Shown here in pieces: positions 15,525 to 24,058 of a stretch of DNA of 64,000 bases (position 1 is its first letter; each line of letters opens with the position of its first letter). The translations under genes and the position numbers were made by a program. The stretch is from the NCBI GenBank assembly GCA_913055635.1, contig CAJXLK010000019.1:1-64000 (forward strand), given 5' to 3'. This stretch comes from an uncultured Bacteroidota bacterium (GTDB taxonomy: Bacteria > Bacteroidota > Bacteroidia > Bacteroidales > UBA12077). The notes below the pieces were generated by a model that was not told where the DNA came from, made no database searches, and saw nothing but the letters and a program-made list of their open reading frames with translations.

Positions 15525-17351
15525 TTATTTGAGTTTTTGTTGCAAGGCTGTGATGGTAGAGAGGGCCTCGCGGTAAAACTGCTCCATGCCTCCGGATTGC
15601 GATGCCGGGGCATATCTTGCATATTCACAATTATCGATCAGATCCACAAACCGGGAAATCAGCTCTTCGGGTATCTCCCGCTCCTGCAGTTTGCCCCTGA
15701 CATGATCGCGCGACAAATCAGCAATGGGAATACCCAGTTTATCGCTCATATATCCCCACAAGGCTTTCAGGGTCTCTTCATAGAACTGGTCCTTGTTGTC
15801 CTGTTTCAGGTACCTCGAGGCAGCTTTCAGCCTTTTCCGGGCAAATTTATTGGCCTTTCTTTGTTTCAAAAGGGCAAGGTCGGCGCTCTCTTTGGCTTTC
15901 CTTCGGCGGAAAAACAATACCACAAAGAAAGCCGCCAGCCCGCCGGCATAAGTCAGGTAAAAACCGGGCGAACCAAAGACAAAGGTATTTTTCTCTTTCA
16001 GGTCAAAGCCATCGGTTTGGATATAGCGGATGTCGCTGCCAATGATGCTCACATCCTGCCTGGCATAGGAGCGGCGCCCCCCTGTGGTGGTGTCGCCGGC
16101 AGCCGGCTTCGCCTGAAGGGTCAACGGTTCGGTTTGCCGGGTCAGGTAAGCCTGCTGATCCAAATCAAAGTACGACATGCGCACCGGGGGAATGCGGTAT
16201 TCGCCGGCATGTCTTGGTATGATCAAATACTCAATGGTTTTGGTGCCCCGGGCCCCTCTCTGCGAGACCTCAATGTTGTTGGATACTTTGGGGTCATACA
16301 CCTCCAAATCGGGGGCAAACTCAACGCTGGGGTGATCCATCACTTTCAGGTTGCCCCGGCCCGAGACTTCCAGGGTCAGGCTCACCCCTTCATTGACTTT
16401 AACCTGCTGTTTATCCAATTTGGCATCGATTTGGAAGGAACCCACCCCGCCGCTAAAATGGCGGGGAGCCCCCGACGGCAAGGGGCGCACCTGTACCCCT
16501 ACCGGTTCACTTTCGACCGACATGCGCACATTCCGGTAAGAACCAAAAAAATCATCGAAAATGCTGCGCGACTTCCCTTCCACCTTCTTCTGGACAATGC
16601 AGTCCACCTGGAAAGAACCAATGGTCAATTGGCCACTTTTTTGGGGAAACAGCAAATATTTTTTCAAAATACCGGTGCCATAGATTTGCCCGTTTACATT
16701 TTCTTTCTCCAACTGCCTCAGCGTGGGGGTTTCAATTTCCTGCTTGTAAAACCCTTCAAAAGCAGGAAATTTAACATTTTCCAACCCGGAAATATTCAGT
16801 TTCGAATAGAGTTTAATGGTGGCCACCAGGGGCTCGGCCTGATAGACCCGGTCTTTATCGACAAGGACCTTTACAAAAAGATCATCGCCCGGGGCCTGCA
16901 CCTCTTTTGTTTTGCCCTTTTGAGCCTGGGAGGGGCTGGATTGTTTTTGCCCGCCCGAGCCCTGTTTTTGCTTGATCACCTCAATGGTCAGGGCATTGGA
17001 CTGGTAGGTTTGCCCATCGACCTCCACCTGAGCCGGTGATAGGGTGTATTTTCCGGTTTCAGAAGCCTGCAATACATAGGTATAGGTTTGGCGGTACTTA
17101 CGGGTCATTTTCCCGTTGATGATGCTGACATTGGTACTGGAAGAGGTACTGGGGCCGGCCAGCACATCAAACGGCGAGAGATCGGGCGGATTAAAATCGC
17201 CCGCCTGGGAGTTGACCGTATAAGTTAACCGGAACTGTTGGCCTTGCCTGACCACGTTGGGGGCTTTAGCGGTAAAGTCCACCTCATCTGCCTCAACAGC
17301 TGACCCTATTAAAAGCAATGCCAACAATACAAGTATAGATCTCATTGCCAT
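15525..17351 (-). CDS. batD: BatD, oxygen-tolerance membrane protein
   Basis: A 608-residue protein with a signal peptide, repeated Ig-like beta domains (VDFTAKAPNVVRQGQQFRLTY opens the first), a membrane helix near residue 455 (FYLTYAGGLAAFFVVLFF) and a cytoplasmic helical tail with LWGYMSDKLGIPIADLSRD. This is the BatD layout. In Bacteroides the operon was linked to aerotolerance; the mechanism is thought to be envelope protein quality control by the Bat complex. The start is the ATG at 17351, four bases after the batC stop. A shorter paralogue lies upstream at 20158-21180. Confidence 0.9.
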   Translation of the reverse strand: MAMRSILVLLALLLIGSAVEADEVDFTAKAPNVVRQGQQFRLTYTVNSQAGDFNPPDLSPFDVLAGPSTSSSTNVSIINGKMTRKYRQTYTYVLQASETGKYTLSPAQVEVDGQTYQSNALTIEVIKQKQGSGGQKQSSPSQAQKGKTKEVQAPGDDLFVKVLVDKDRVYQAEPLVATIKLYSKLNISGLENVKFPAFEGFYKQEIETPTLRQLEKENVNGQIYGTGILKKYLLFPQKSGQLTIGSFQVDCIVQKKVEGKSRSIFDDFFGSYRNVRMSVESEPVGVQVRPLPSGAPRHFSGGVGSFQIDAKLDKQQVKVNEGVSLTLEVSGRGNLKVMDHPSVEFAPDLEVYDPKVSNNIEVSQRGARGTKTIEYLIIPRHAGEYRIPPVRMSYFDLDQQAYLTRQTEPLTLQAKPAAGDTTTGGRRSYARQDVSIIGSDIRYIQTDGFDLKEKNTFVFGSPGFYLTYAGGLAAFFVVLFFRRRKAKESADLALLKQRKANKFARKRLKAASRYLKQDNKDQFYEETLKALWGYMSDKLGIPIADLSRDHVRGKLQEREIPEELISRFVDLIDNCEYARYAPASQSGGMEQFYREALSTITALQQKLK

Positions 17352-17355
17352 CAAT

Positions 17356-18111
17356 TTACCAGTTCTTAGTTGTTTTTACCTGAACGTTTTTGGCTTTCTT
17401 CTTCTTAAGCTTCTCCTGCAGCTGCTCCTCGTCATTGGCCAGGGCCTGAAGCAAGCGCCGGGCGTCTTCTTTGGAAATACCCTGTTTGGAGGGATTGCCC
17501 TGTTGTTTGTTTTGCTGCTTTTGTTTTTGTTGCTGTTGTTGTTGCTGTTGCTGTTGCCGGCGTTTTTGATTTTCCCTGTCCTGTTGTTTTTTCTTCTGTT
17601 GTTGATTTGGTTGCTGGTTGTTCTGATTCTGATCCGACTGCTGATTCTGCTTCTTCTTTTGTTGCTGTTTTTTCTTTTGCTGCTGTTTCAGCTGCCTCAG
17701 GGCATAAGTCAGGTTGTGCTTGGTTTGTACATCGCCGGGATGAAGGCGCAGGGCGTTTTTATAGGCAGAAATGCTCTTGCGCAGCTGTTTGGATTTCAAC
17801 AGCGAATTGCCCAGGTTATGATAGGCCCGTGCCAGCTTCTGGTCCGATACATCCCGGCTGGTCAACGCATTGAATTGACGCGCCGCCTCCTTATACTTTC
17901 CCTGCTGATAAAGGGCATCTCCTACATTAAATGCCGCCTTGAACGAATTGCCATCTTTCTCCAAGGCTTTGCGGTATTTCACCTCCGATTGGGTATAATC
18001 TTTCTGCTGATAGGACTGGTTGCCCTTTCGGATAAACTTGCGCTCCGACTGGCTGTAAGCCCCCAGGCTGATAAACAGGAGCATGAAAACGATCCATCCT
18101 GAAAATCTCAT
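17356..18111 (-). CDS. batC: BatC: TPR protein with a Gln/Lys-rich tail
   Basis: A 251-residue secreted or periplasm-facing protein with a signal peptide (FMLLFISLGAYSQS) and three TPR units between residues 25 and 135. From about 140 to 225 the composition is almost only Gln, Lys, Asn and Arg, including a run of ten Gln, before a short conserved-looking end (ISKEDARRLLQALANDEEQLQEK). BatC proteins of this group do have such low-complexity regions. Position between batB and batD, with gaps of two and four bases, makes the call firm. Confidence 0.88.
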   Translation of the reverse strand: MRFSGWIVFMLLFISLGAYSQSERKFIRKGNQSYQQKDYTQSEVKYRKALEKDGNSFKAAFNVGDALYQQGKYKEAARQFNALTSRDVSDQKLARAYHNLGNSLLKSKQLRKSISAYKNALRLHPGDVQTKHNLTYALRQLKQQQKKKQQQKKKQNQQSDQNQNNQQPNQQQKKKQQDRENQKRRQQQQQQQQQQKQKQQNKQQGNPSKQGISKEDARRLLQALANDEEQLQEKLKKKKAKNVQVKTTKNW

Positions 18112-18113
18112 AA

Positions 18114-19151
18114 TTACCTCCTGACTTTAAAAAGATTAAAACGCATCAACCTTTTATTTCGCCGCTCAAGCAATAACAAATCAAGCAAAAGGAAGAACAA
18201 AGCCATTCCGACCAGGTACTGGAAACGATGCTCATAATCTTTGTATACTTTGGCTTCGATCTCCTTTTTTGTCATCTGGCTGATTTCACTAAACAGCTGT
18301 TCCAGGCCGGTACGGGCATTGCTGGCCTGGATATAAGTACCTTTTCCGGTCGAAGCCAGCTGCTTCAATGTGGAAGCATTCAGTTTGCTGATCACGGTAT
18401 TGCCCTGCTGATCTTTTTGATAAACGGTCTGGCCGTTTTCTTCCCGCAGTGGGATTGGGGCTCCCTGGCGGGTACCCATGCCGATGGCGTGGATGGTGAT
18501 ATCCTGCTTGCGTGCTTTCTGAGCTGCTTCCACCAGGTTTCCCTGATGATTTTCGCCGTCGGTTATAACAATCAGGGCCTTATCCAATTCACTCTTTTTG
18601 CCAAAGGACTCCCGGGCCAGATCAATGGCCGAACCCATGGCGGTACCCTGGCGGGGTACAATTTCCGGGGTGATCGAAGACAGGTACATCTTAACGGCAG
18701 AGTAATCCGTGGTCAGGGGAACCTGCACATAGGCATCACCTGCAAAAACGATCAACCCGATGCGGTCATTGCGCAAACGGTCAATCATCTGGGAAATGCT
18801 TCGCTTTGCGCGTTCCAGACGGCTGGGCTCAATGTCTTCAGCCAGCATGCTGTTCGATACATCCAGGGCAATGATCAGCTCCACCCCTTTGCGCTTGACC
18901 TTTTCCAGTTTGGAACCGAACTGGGGATCGGCCATGGCAAAAATCACGGAGGTCAAAGCCAACAAAAGAAAGATGAACTTGATCACAGGCCGCAGCCTCG
19001 ACAAATAAGGGGTGAGCTGGGAAAGGAGATCGGTATCCCCAAATTTCCGCATCGATCGCTTGCGCATATACCGTGACACCAGGAAAAGGATGATCATCAC
19101 GGGAACGATCACCAGGGCATATAAAACGTCATTGTTTCCGAATCTAAACAT
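18114..19151 (-). CDS. batB: BatB: von Willebrand A domain membrane protein
   Basis: A 345-residue protein: membrane helices at the start (YALVIVPVMIILFLVS and FIFLLLALTSVIFAMA), a VWA domain from about 88 to 280 with an intact MIDAS (LIIALDVSNSMLAED, later TDGENHQGN), and a C-terminal membrane helix. VWA domains bind partner proteins through a divalent metal. BatA and BatB are thought to form a membrane complex. It lies 14 bases after batA in a tight operon. Confidence 0.92.
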   Translation of the reverse strand: MFRFGNNDVLYALVIVPVMIILFLVSRYMRKRSMRKFGDTDLLSQLTPYLSRLRPVIKFIFLLLALTSVIFAMADPQFGSKLEKVKRKGVELIIALDVSNSMLAEDIEPSRLERAKRSISQMIDRLRNDRIGLIVFAGDAYVQVPLTTDYSAVKMYLSSITPEIVPRQGTAMGSAIDLARESFGKKSELDKALIVITDGENHQGNLVEAAQKARKQDITIHAIGMGTRQGAPIPLREENGQTVYQKDQQGNTVISKLNASTLKQLASTGKGTYIQASNARTGLEQLFSEISQMTKKEIEAKVYKDYEHRFQYLVGMALFFLLLDLLLLERRNKRLMRFNLFKVRR

Positions 19152-19165
19152 AAAGACTTTCCGGT

Positions 19166-20161
19166 TTAAGGTATGGTCCGCAAAACGGTAAACCGCAGCA
19201 ACAATTCTGTCAGCAGCAGGATTCCTGCGATCAGGGTAAACAAGAAAAATTCCTCGGTTTTCTGGCTGTATTCTTTGACTTCGATTTTAGATTTCTCCAT
19301 CTGGTCAATCTGGCTATATATTTGTTTGAGTTTTTGGTTGTTGGTGGCCCTAAAATAGGAGCCATTGGTTTCATTGGCAATTTGTTGGAGGACGTCTTCA
19401 TCAATTTCGACCTCCATATTTTTATACTGCACGCCATATGGGGTATTTACCGGATAGGGGGCAGTACCCTGGCTGCCCACCCCGATGGTATAGACTCTGA
19501 CATCGAATGTTTTGGCTATTTCTGCGGCCGTAGCCGGGGCAATGGAGCCGCGGTTATTGACCCCGTCGGTCAGCAGGATCACCACCTGGCTTTTGGCGTC
19601 GCTGTCCTTCAAGCGGTTCACCGCGGTAGCCAGGCCCATACCGATGGCGGTGCCATCGTCGACCATTCCGCTTTCGATGTCCTCAAAAAAATTGATCAGT
19701 ACTGAATGGTCGGTGGTCAGGGGGCACTGGGTGAAGCTTTCCCCGCTGAACACCACCAGTCCGATCCGGTCGTTGTTGCGGCCCTCAATAAAATCGATGG
19801 CAATATCCTTGGAGGCTTCCAGTCGATTGGGGTCAAAATCGCGGGCCAGCATGCTGCTGGAGATATCCAGGGCCAGGACAATATCGATGCCCCGGATATT
19901 GTCTTCTTTCTTGCTCATACTGGACTGGGGCCGGGCCAGGGCTATGACCAAAAGGGCGACGGCCAGCATGCGAAAAACAAAAAGCACATGGCGCAGGTAG
20001 TATTTATAGGATTTCCCGGCATGTTTGATGCCCTGTGTCTGCGACATCTGAAGGCTCGCCTCGGAGGTGCGGTGGCGCAATATGTACCACACCACTGCCG
20101 GAACAATCAATACCAGCAGAAAGAGCCATTGAGGCTGGGCAAATGTGATATCCTGCATCAT
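19166..20161 (-). CDS. batA: BatA: von Willebrand A domain membrane protein
   Basis: A 331-residue paralogue of BatB with the same plan: N-terminal membrane helices (WLFLLVLIVPAVVWYIL), a VWA domain with MIDAS DIVLALDISSSMLARD and LLTDGVNNRG, and a C-terminal membrane segment (FFLFTLIAGILLLTELLL). The start overlaps the end of the upstream BatD-like gene by four bases. Both MIDAS motifs of the BatA-BatB pair are complete, so metal-dependent partner binding is expected. Confidence 0.92.
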   Translation of the reverse strand: MMQDITFAQPQWLFLLVLIVPAVVWYILRHRTSEASLQMSQTQGIKHAGKSYKYYLRHVLFVFRMLAVALLVIALARPQSSMSKKEDNIRGIDIVLALDISSSMLARDFDPNRLEASKDIAIDFIEGRNNDRIGLVVFSGESFTQCPLTTDHSVLINFFEDIESGMVDDGTAIGMGLATAVNRLKDSDAKSQVVILLTDGVNNRGSIAPATAAEIAKTFDVRVYTIGVGSQGTAPYPVNTPYGVQYKNMEVEIDEDVLQQIANETNGSYFRATNNQKLKQIYSQIDQMEKSKIEVKEYSQKTEEFFLFTLIAGILLLTELLLRFTVLRTIP

Positions 20162-21180
20162 TGGGTTTGTTGTTCACTTTTAACGTTTACGTTTTCACCA
20201 TTTTCCGGCTGATCGCCTTCGGTTTCCTGCCCACCGGCCTGCTCTACATAGCGGGTGGCCCGGACAAACGCGTAGGCCGATTCCAGGTGCGATTCATTTT
20301 CGCCGGGTGCGGGTTCCATACGGGCAAACTTGACCAGATCCGCTGTTTTTAGGATCGTGCTGAGCTGATCATAAGCCTGTTGGTCGTTCAATTCAGAATT
20401 TTGCAAAGAAAGCAGGATTTCATCGGTTGTACGCTCCAGGGTTTTGATGTCATAGCGCATCCATAGATAAGTCCTCAGAATTTCGGTCAATCGTGTATAA
20501 TAAAGCTTAACCTGGCCGTTTTGCCAGAGGCGTTGCTCTTTCAAGCGATCCAACTCGCGGAAGGCATAAACATGGGCTGGTTCATCGGGTTTTGACGGTG
20601 TTTCGGCGGCGGGTTGGTGTTTTTTCCTGCGTTTCCAAAGATAAATACCGGCCCAGATCAGCCCGGCAAGCGCCAGGGCGGCCAGCAAATAAGGCAACAG
20701 TTCGGCAAAGCTCAAGGGTGCCCCCAGCGGCCCCTTGATGCCAAAAATGCTGCGGGTGGTATCGACCCTAACCGTTTCCACAAAAAGACTCACCGGGGGG
20801 CTCACGATGCTGTCTACACCCTGTTGATGCCTGTATTTAAAGGCCATGGATGGAATCTCCACGGCACCCGAATCAAAGCTGGTGATCAGCAACCGCTGCC
20901 TGACCCGGATCATGCCCGATGACTTCGACTCGAGGGTGTCCCTCGGATAAGCCCGGATCAGTTCAATGTCCTGGGAAAAGCGCTGCTCCATGGAAGGAAA
21001 AGCCACCCGCGCCGTTTCGGGTTGATTGACCGTATAATCCAGATGGATCTGATCGCCGATCTGGATCCGGTTCGTATCCACCGTGGCCCGAACACTATAA
21101 GGCTGCCCCCTGAGCTGCCCGATAAAGGCCAGGAGGAACATCAAAAATATCACACTTCCTAGGGTTCCCCTTTTAACCAT
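20158..21180 (-). CDS. BatD-like protein preceding batA
   Basis: A 340-residue protein with a signal peptide, one BatD-like beta domain (VRATVDTNRIQIGDQIHLDYTV), a membrane helix at about 165-185 and a cytoplasmic helical tail (RLTEILRTYLWMRYDIKTLERT). The tail resembles the end of BatD and DUF4381 proteins. It is a short relative of batD found at this place in many Bacteroidota bat operons, between the DUF58 gene and batA. The acidic C-terminus (GQETEGDQPENGEN) is unusual. It presumably joins the same membrane complex. Confidence 0.75.
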   Translation of the reverse strand: MVKRGTLGSVIFLMFLLAFIGQLRGQPYSVRATVDTNRIQIGDQIHLDYTVNQPETARVAFPSMEQRFSQDIELIRAYPRDTLESKSSGMIRVRQRLLITSFDSGAVEIPSMAFKYRHQQGVDSIVSPPVSLFVETVRVDTTRSIFGIKGPLGAPLSFAELLPYLLAALALAGLIWAGIYLWKRRKKHQPAAETPSKPDEPAHVYAFRELDRLKEQRLWQNGQVKLYYTRLTEILRTYLWMRYDIKTLERTTDEILLSLQNSELNDQQAYDQLSTILKTADLVKFARMEPAPGENESHLESAYAFVRATRYVEQAGGQETEGDQPENGENVNVKSEQQTQ

Positions 21181-21192
21181 CTGTTCCTTTTT

Positions 21193-22077
21193 TTATCGCC
21201 TTTCAAATAAATTTACCAATGGCTTTACATAATCCCCACCCGTTTCAAATGAGGCATAATCCACCCCCGCCTGCGAAAAAACCGTATGAATATTCCGCGA
21301 AGTGGTCTCCCACCACTGCCTGTAAGCCTTGCGTATCTTACGGCTTGAAGTGTCAACCCATACATAATCGCCGGTCTCTGCATCCTGCATCTTAACCAAA
21401 CCCACATCCGGCAATTCTTTCTCCCGTTGATCATATATCCGCAGGCCAATCACATCATGCTTGTTGTTGGCAATGCGCAGGGCCTCTTCATAATTCATGG
21501 AATAATCCGAAGGATCCTGGTCATAAAAATCAGAGACCACAAAAGCCGTACATTTTTTCTTGATCACATTGGTCAAATACTTAAAGGCCTCGGAAAGATC
21601 AGTGGAAGCATCTTCGGGATCAAACTCTATCAGCTCACGAATAATCCTCAATATGTGTTTGCGCCCTTTTTTAGGAGGGATAAATTTCTCAACCTTCCCG
21701 CTGAACAAAATAACCCCAATTTTATCGTTGTTCTGGATGGCTGAAAAAGATAAAACCGCTGCAATCTCGGTGATCAGATTTTTTTTTAGCTGCCGGCGGG
21801 TACCAAAAACCCGGGAATTGCTTACATCAACGAGCAACATCACGGTGAGTTCACGTTCTTCCTCGTAGATTTTCACATAAGGATGGCTAAAGCGGGCCGT
21901 CACATTCCAGTCGATGTTGCGGATATCATCTCCATACTGATACTCGCGAACTTCACTGAAAGACATGCCCCTTCCCTTGAATGCGCTGTGGTACTGACCC
22001 GCAAAAATATTGCGCGAGAGGCCCCGGGTTTTGATCTCGATCTTTCGAACTTTCTTTAATAATTCAGTGGTTTCCAC
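21193..22077 (-). CDS. DUF58 domain protein of the moxR-bat operon
   Basis: A 294-residue cytoplasmic protein with the DUF58 signature GRGMSFSEVREYQYGDDIRNIDWNV split around residues 35-60, and a VWA-like fold (VMLLVDVSNSRVFG, then VVSDFYDQDPSD). DUF58 proteins sit between MoxR ATPases and VWA proteins and are thought to be substrates or adaptors of the ATPase. The start codon is GTG. Nine bases separate it from the upstream gene, and 12 from the next. Confidence 0.9.
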   Translation of the reverse strand: METTELLKKVRKIEIKTRGLSRNIFAGQYHSAFKGRGMSFSEVREYQYGDDIRNIDWNVTARFSHPYVKIYEEERELTVMLLVDVSNSRVFGTRRQLKKNLITEIAAVLSFSAIQNNDKIGVILFSGKVEKFIPPKKGRKHILRIIRELIEFDPEDASTDLSEAFKYLTNVIKKKCTAFVVSDFYDQDPSDYSMNYEEALRIANNKHDVIGLRIYDQREKELPDVGLVKMQDAETGDYVWVDTSSRKIRKAYRQWWETTSRNIHTVFSQAGVDYASFETGGDYVKPLVNLFERR

Positions 22078-22086
22078 AGTTACTCC

Positions 22087-22509
22087 TTAATTTTTGCTCC
22101 GGCTGGTTCGAATGGTAAAAAACCATTCTCTTTTGTCCAGCTCAATCAGGTATTCATACTTCCCGTCCTCTGAGTAATCCCGCCAGGTCAGGTCTTTTTG
22201 ATATTCATAATGGCTGTTCAGCGAATCCTGAGCTTCCTTCAAAAGGGCATAATCGCACATCTGTTTGGTATAGCGGCACCGACCCTGATCGGAGAAGATG
22301 AACAACATGGTTTTGGTCTGATCGCGGTTCTCATACTTAAGGAAATGGTGTTGACCGGTTTGGACCTCTTTGGTGAAAGACAAATCACCGTCTGACTCCT
22401 GCATCAGGGTTTTCACCTGGTCGACGGTTTTACCAATAAAGTGCTGATCTTGTGCTGATGAGACAGCCACAAAACCGAACAACAGGCACAATAAAAGAAA
22501 CGTCTTCAT
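22087..22509 (-). CDS. Small secreted protein within the moxR-bat operon
   Basis: A 140-residue protein with a clear signal peptide (LLLCLLFGFVAVSSAQ) and no family I recognise. The mature part holds HFIGKTVDQVKTLMQ and a C-terminal LIELDKREWFFTIRTSR, and looks like a small mixed alpha/beta domain. It lies between moxR and the DUF58 gene, all in the same direction. Operon membership suggests a role with the Bat system, but it is not a canonical member, so its function is open. Confidence 0.75.
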   Translation of the reverse strand: MKTFLLLCLLFGFVAVSSAQDQHFIGKTVDQVKTLMQESDGDLSFTKEVQTGQHHFLKYENRDQTKTMLFIFSDQGRCRYTKQMCDYALLKEAQDSLNSHYEYQKDLTWRDYSEDGKYEYLIELDKREWFFTIRTSRSKN

Positions 22510-22544
22510 GATCCCGGGATTATAAGTTTAAAGAAAAAGCCGCA

Positions 22545-23540
22545 CTAGGGCACCTCAATGGCATTGAGGATTTGAGTTACAATATCTTCACTGGTCACAT
22601 TTTCCGCTTCCGCCTCATAGGACAACCCGATGCGGTGGCGCAGCACATCATGGCAAACAGCGCGGACATCTTCAGGGATGACATAGCCCCTTCGCTTGAT
22701 AAAGGCATAGGCTTTGGCGGCCAGGGCCAGGTTAATGCTGGCCCGGGGGGAGCCCCCGTAATTGATCATTCCCTGGAAATGGTCCAGTCCGTAGTGTTGG
22801 GGATAACGGGTGGCAAAGACAATATCCAGAATATAGCGTTCAATCTTCTCGTCAATATAGACTTCTTTGACCACGCCACGGGCGCGGATGATGTCGTCGG
22901 GCTGAACCACCTGGTTTGCGGTGGGAAATTCTTTGGCCAGATTCTGACGCACGATCAGCTTTTCTTCCTCCAACTGGGGATAATCAATAACCACCTTCAG
23001 CATGAAACGGTCTACCTGAGCTTCCGGCAACGGATAGGTCCCTTCCTGTTCAATCGGGTTTTGGGTGGCCAGCACCAAAAAAGGCTGATCCAGTTTAAAG
23101 GTCTCCTCCCCGATGGTAATCTGGCGCTCCTGCATGGCCTCGAGCAAGGCACTCTGTACTTTGGCCGGGGAACGGTTAATTTCATCGGCCAGGACAAAAT
23201 TGGTAAAAATGGGGCCCTTCTTGACCATGAACTGCTCCTTCTGCTGGCTGTATATCATAGTTCCCAGCAGGTCGGCCGGCAGCAGGTCGGGGGTAAACTG
23301 AATCCGGTTAAATCGGGCATCCACAATTCCTGACAGGGTGCTGATGGCAAGGGTTTTAGCCAGGCCCGGCACCCCTTCCAACAGTACATGCCCATCGGAT
23401 AGCAGCCCAACCAAAAGGCTCTCTACCAAATGCTTCTGCCCGACAATCACCTTATCCATCTCCATATTGATCATGTCCACAAATGAACTCTCATTGCGGA
23501 TACGTTCGTTCAATTCCTGTACATTGACGGTTTGATTCAT
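22545..23540 (-). CDS. MoxR-family AAA+ ATPase
   Basis: A 331-residue AAA+ protein: Walker A GVPGLAKTLAIS, Walker B VLADEINRSPAKVQ, sensor region LATQNPIEQEGTYPLPEAQ and the DRFMLKV arginine-finger segment. MoxR ATPases work with VWA proteins as chaperones in complex assembly. It is the first gene of the bat operon. Its upstream region (23541-24007) carries two members of the dispersed hairpin family. Confidence 0.95.
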   Translation of the reverse strand: MNQTVNVQELNERIRNESSFVDMINMEMDKVIVGQKHLVESLLVGLLSDGHVLLEGVPGLAKTLAISTLSGIVDARFNRIQFTPDLLPADLLGTMIYSQQKEQFMVKKGPIFTNFVLADEINRSPAKVQSALLEAMQERQITIGEETFKLDQPFLVLATQNPIEQEGTYPLPEAQVDRFMLKVVIDYPQLEEEKLIVRQNLAKEFPTANQVVQPDDIIRARGVVKEVYIDEKIERYILDIVFATRYPQHYGLDHFQGMINYGGSPRASINLALAAKAYAFIKRRGYVIPEDVRAVCHDVLRHRIGLSYEAEAENVTSEDIVTQILNAIEVP

Positions 23541-23571
23541 ACGATTATCTTTTATTTAACATGTTGGCCGT

Positions 23572-23669
23572 ATGGAACCTGCATGAATAATCATGTCCTT
23601 GTTGTGTAAGTCCTTGCATGCAGGTTTCATTGGTATATAGACTTATTAAAGGTTATCAATCGCTATGGT
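23572..23669. repeat. Dispersed hairpin element, copy A
   Basis: Arms ATGGAACCTGCATG (23572-23585) and CATGCAGGTTTCAT (23617-23630) pair over 14 positions with one G-T. The 31-base loop contains CCTTGTTGTGTAAGTC. The following 39 bases (ACTTATTAAAGGTTATCAATC and on) are also shared with the copy at 55975-56073, about 80% identical by eye over the whole length. Confidence 0.8.
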
Positions 23670-23702
23670 ATTACATCCTTAATTCTTCGCAGAAGGCCCG
23701 CC

Positions 23703-23758
23703 GAACCCACATGATTGATAAAAACAGCCTTGTTGTGTATTGACCCATGTGGATTGCA
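23703..23758. repeat. Dispersed hairpin element, second copy in the moxR-truA region
   Basis: Arms AACCCACATG (23704-23713) and CATGTGGATT (23746-23755) pair with one mismatch around a 32-base loop holding CCTTGTTGTGTA. The loop is shared with copy A while the arms differ in a complementary way. The rest of 23541-24007 shows no gene. Confidence 0.7.
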
Positions 23759-24035
23759 TATAAGTATATCGTTATTTAATTTATGGACTCAATGCAATTT
23801 GACATGATAAAACAATTACAACTGCCGGCGCCAGGCATGTCGGTGCTATATCATGGATTTTTTAACTTTCTGCAGAATTTTTCCCAAATTAATAACATTT
23901 CCACCAGAAATGAAAGTAATAACGGGCCAATGATAGGGTTTTATTCTGTTAATAAAAGTTAAAGTAATTTAAGGATTATTAAGGCTGCGGGGGGATAATC
24001 ATTCTGGGTGGCTTTCAAATGGAGAGATATTGTAT

Positions 24036-24043
24036 TAATTTTG
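24036..24043 (+). promoter_or_regulatory. -7 promoter element TAATTTTG upstream of truA
   Basis: A perfect TAnnTTTG match. It implies transcription from about 24047, which would exclude the GTG at 24008 as start codon and favour the TTG at 24059. Confidence 0.4.
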
Positions 24044-24058
24044 AGCCCAAAAAAGATC

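Noticed and set aside
15423-17039. 538-codon plus-strand open frame opposite batD
   Set aside because: It is antisense to a clear batD with family domains; its translation matches nothing and lacks a sensible start.
17257-18102. 281-codon very hydrophobic plus-strand frame
   Set aside because: It is the complement of the Gln/Lys-rich batC tail, which automatically reads as Leu/Phe-rich.
23572-23758. Possible integron attC sites
   Set aside because: The hairpins have AAC and GTT near the arm ends, but the core-site forms RYYYAAC and GTTRRRY are not met and no gene cassettes or integrase are present.
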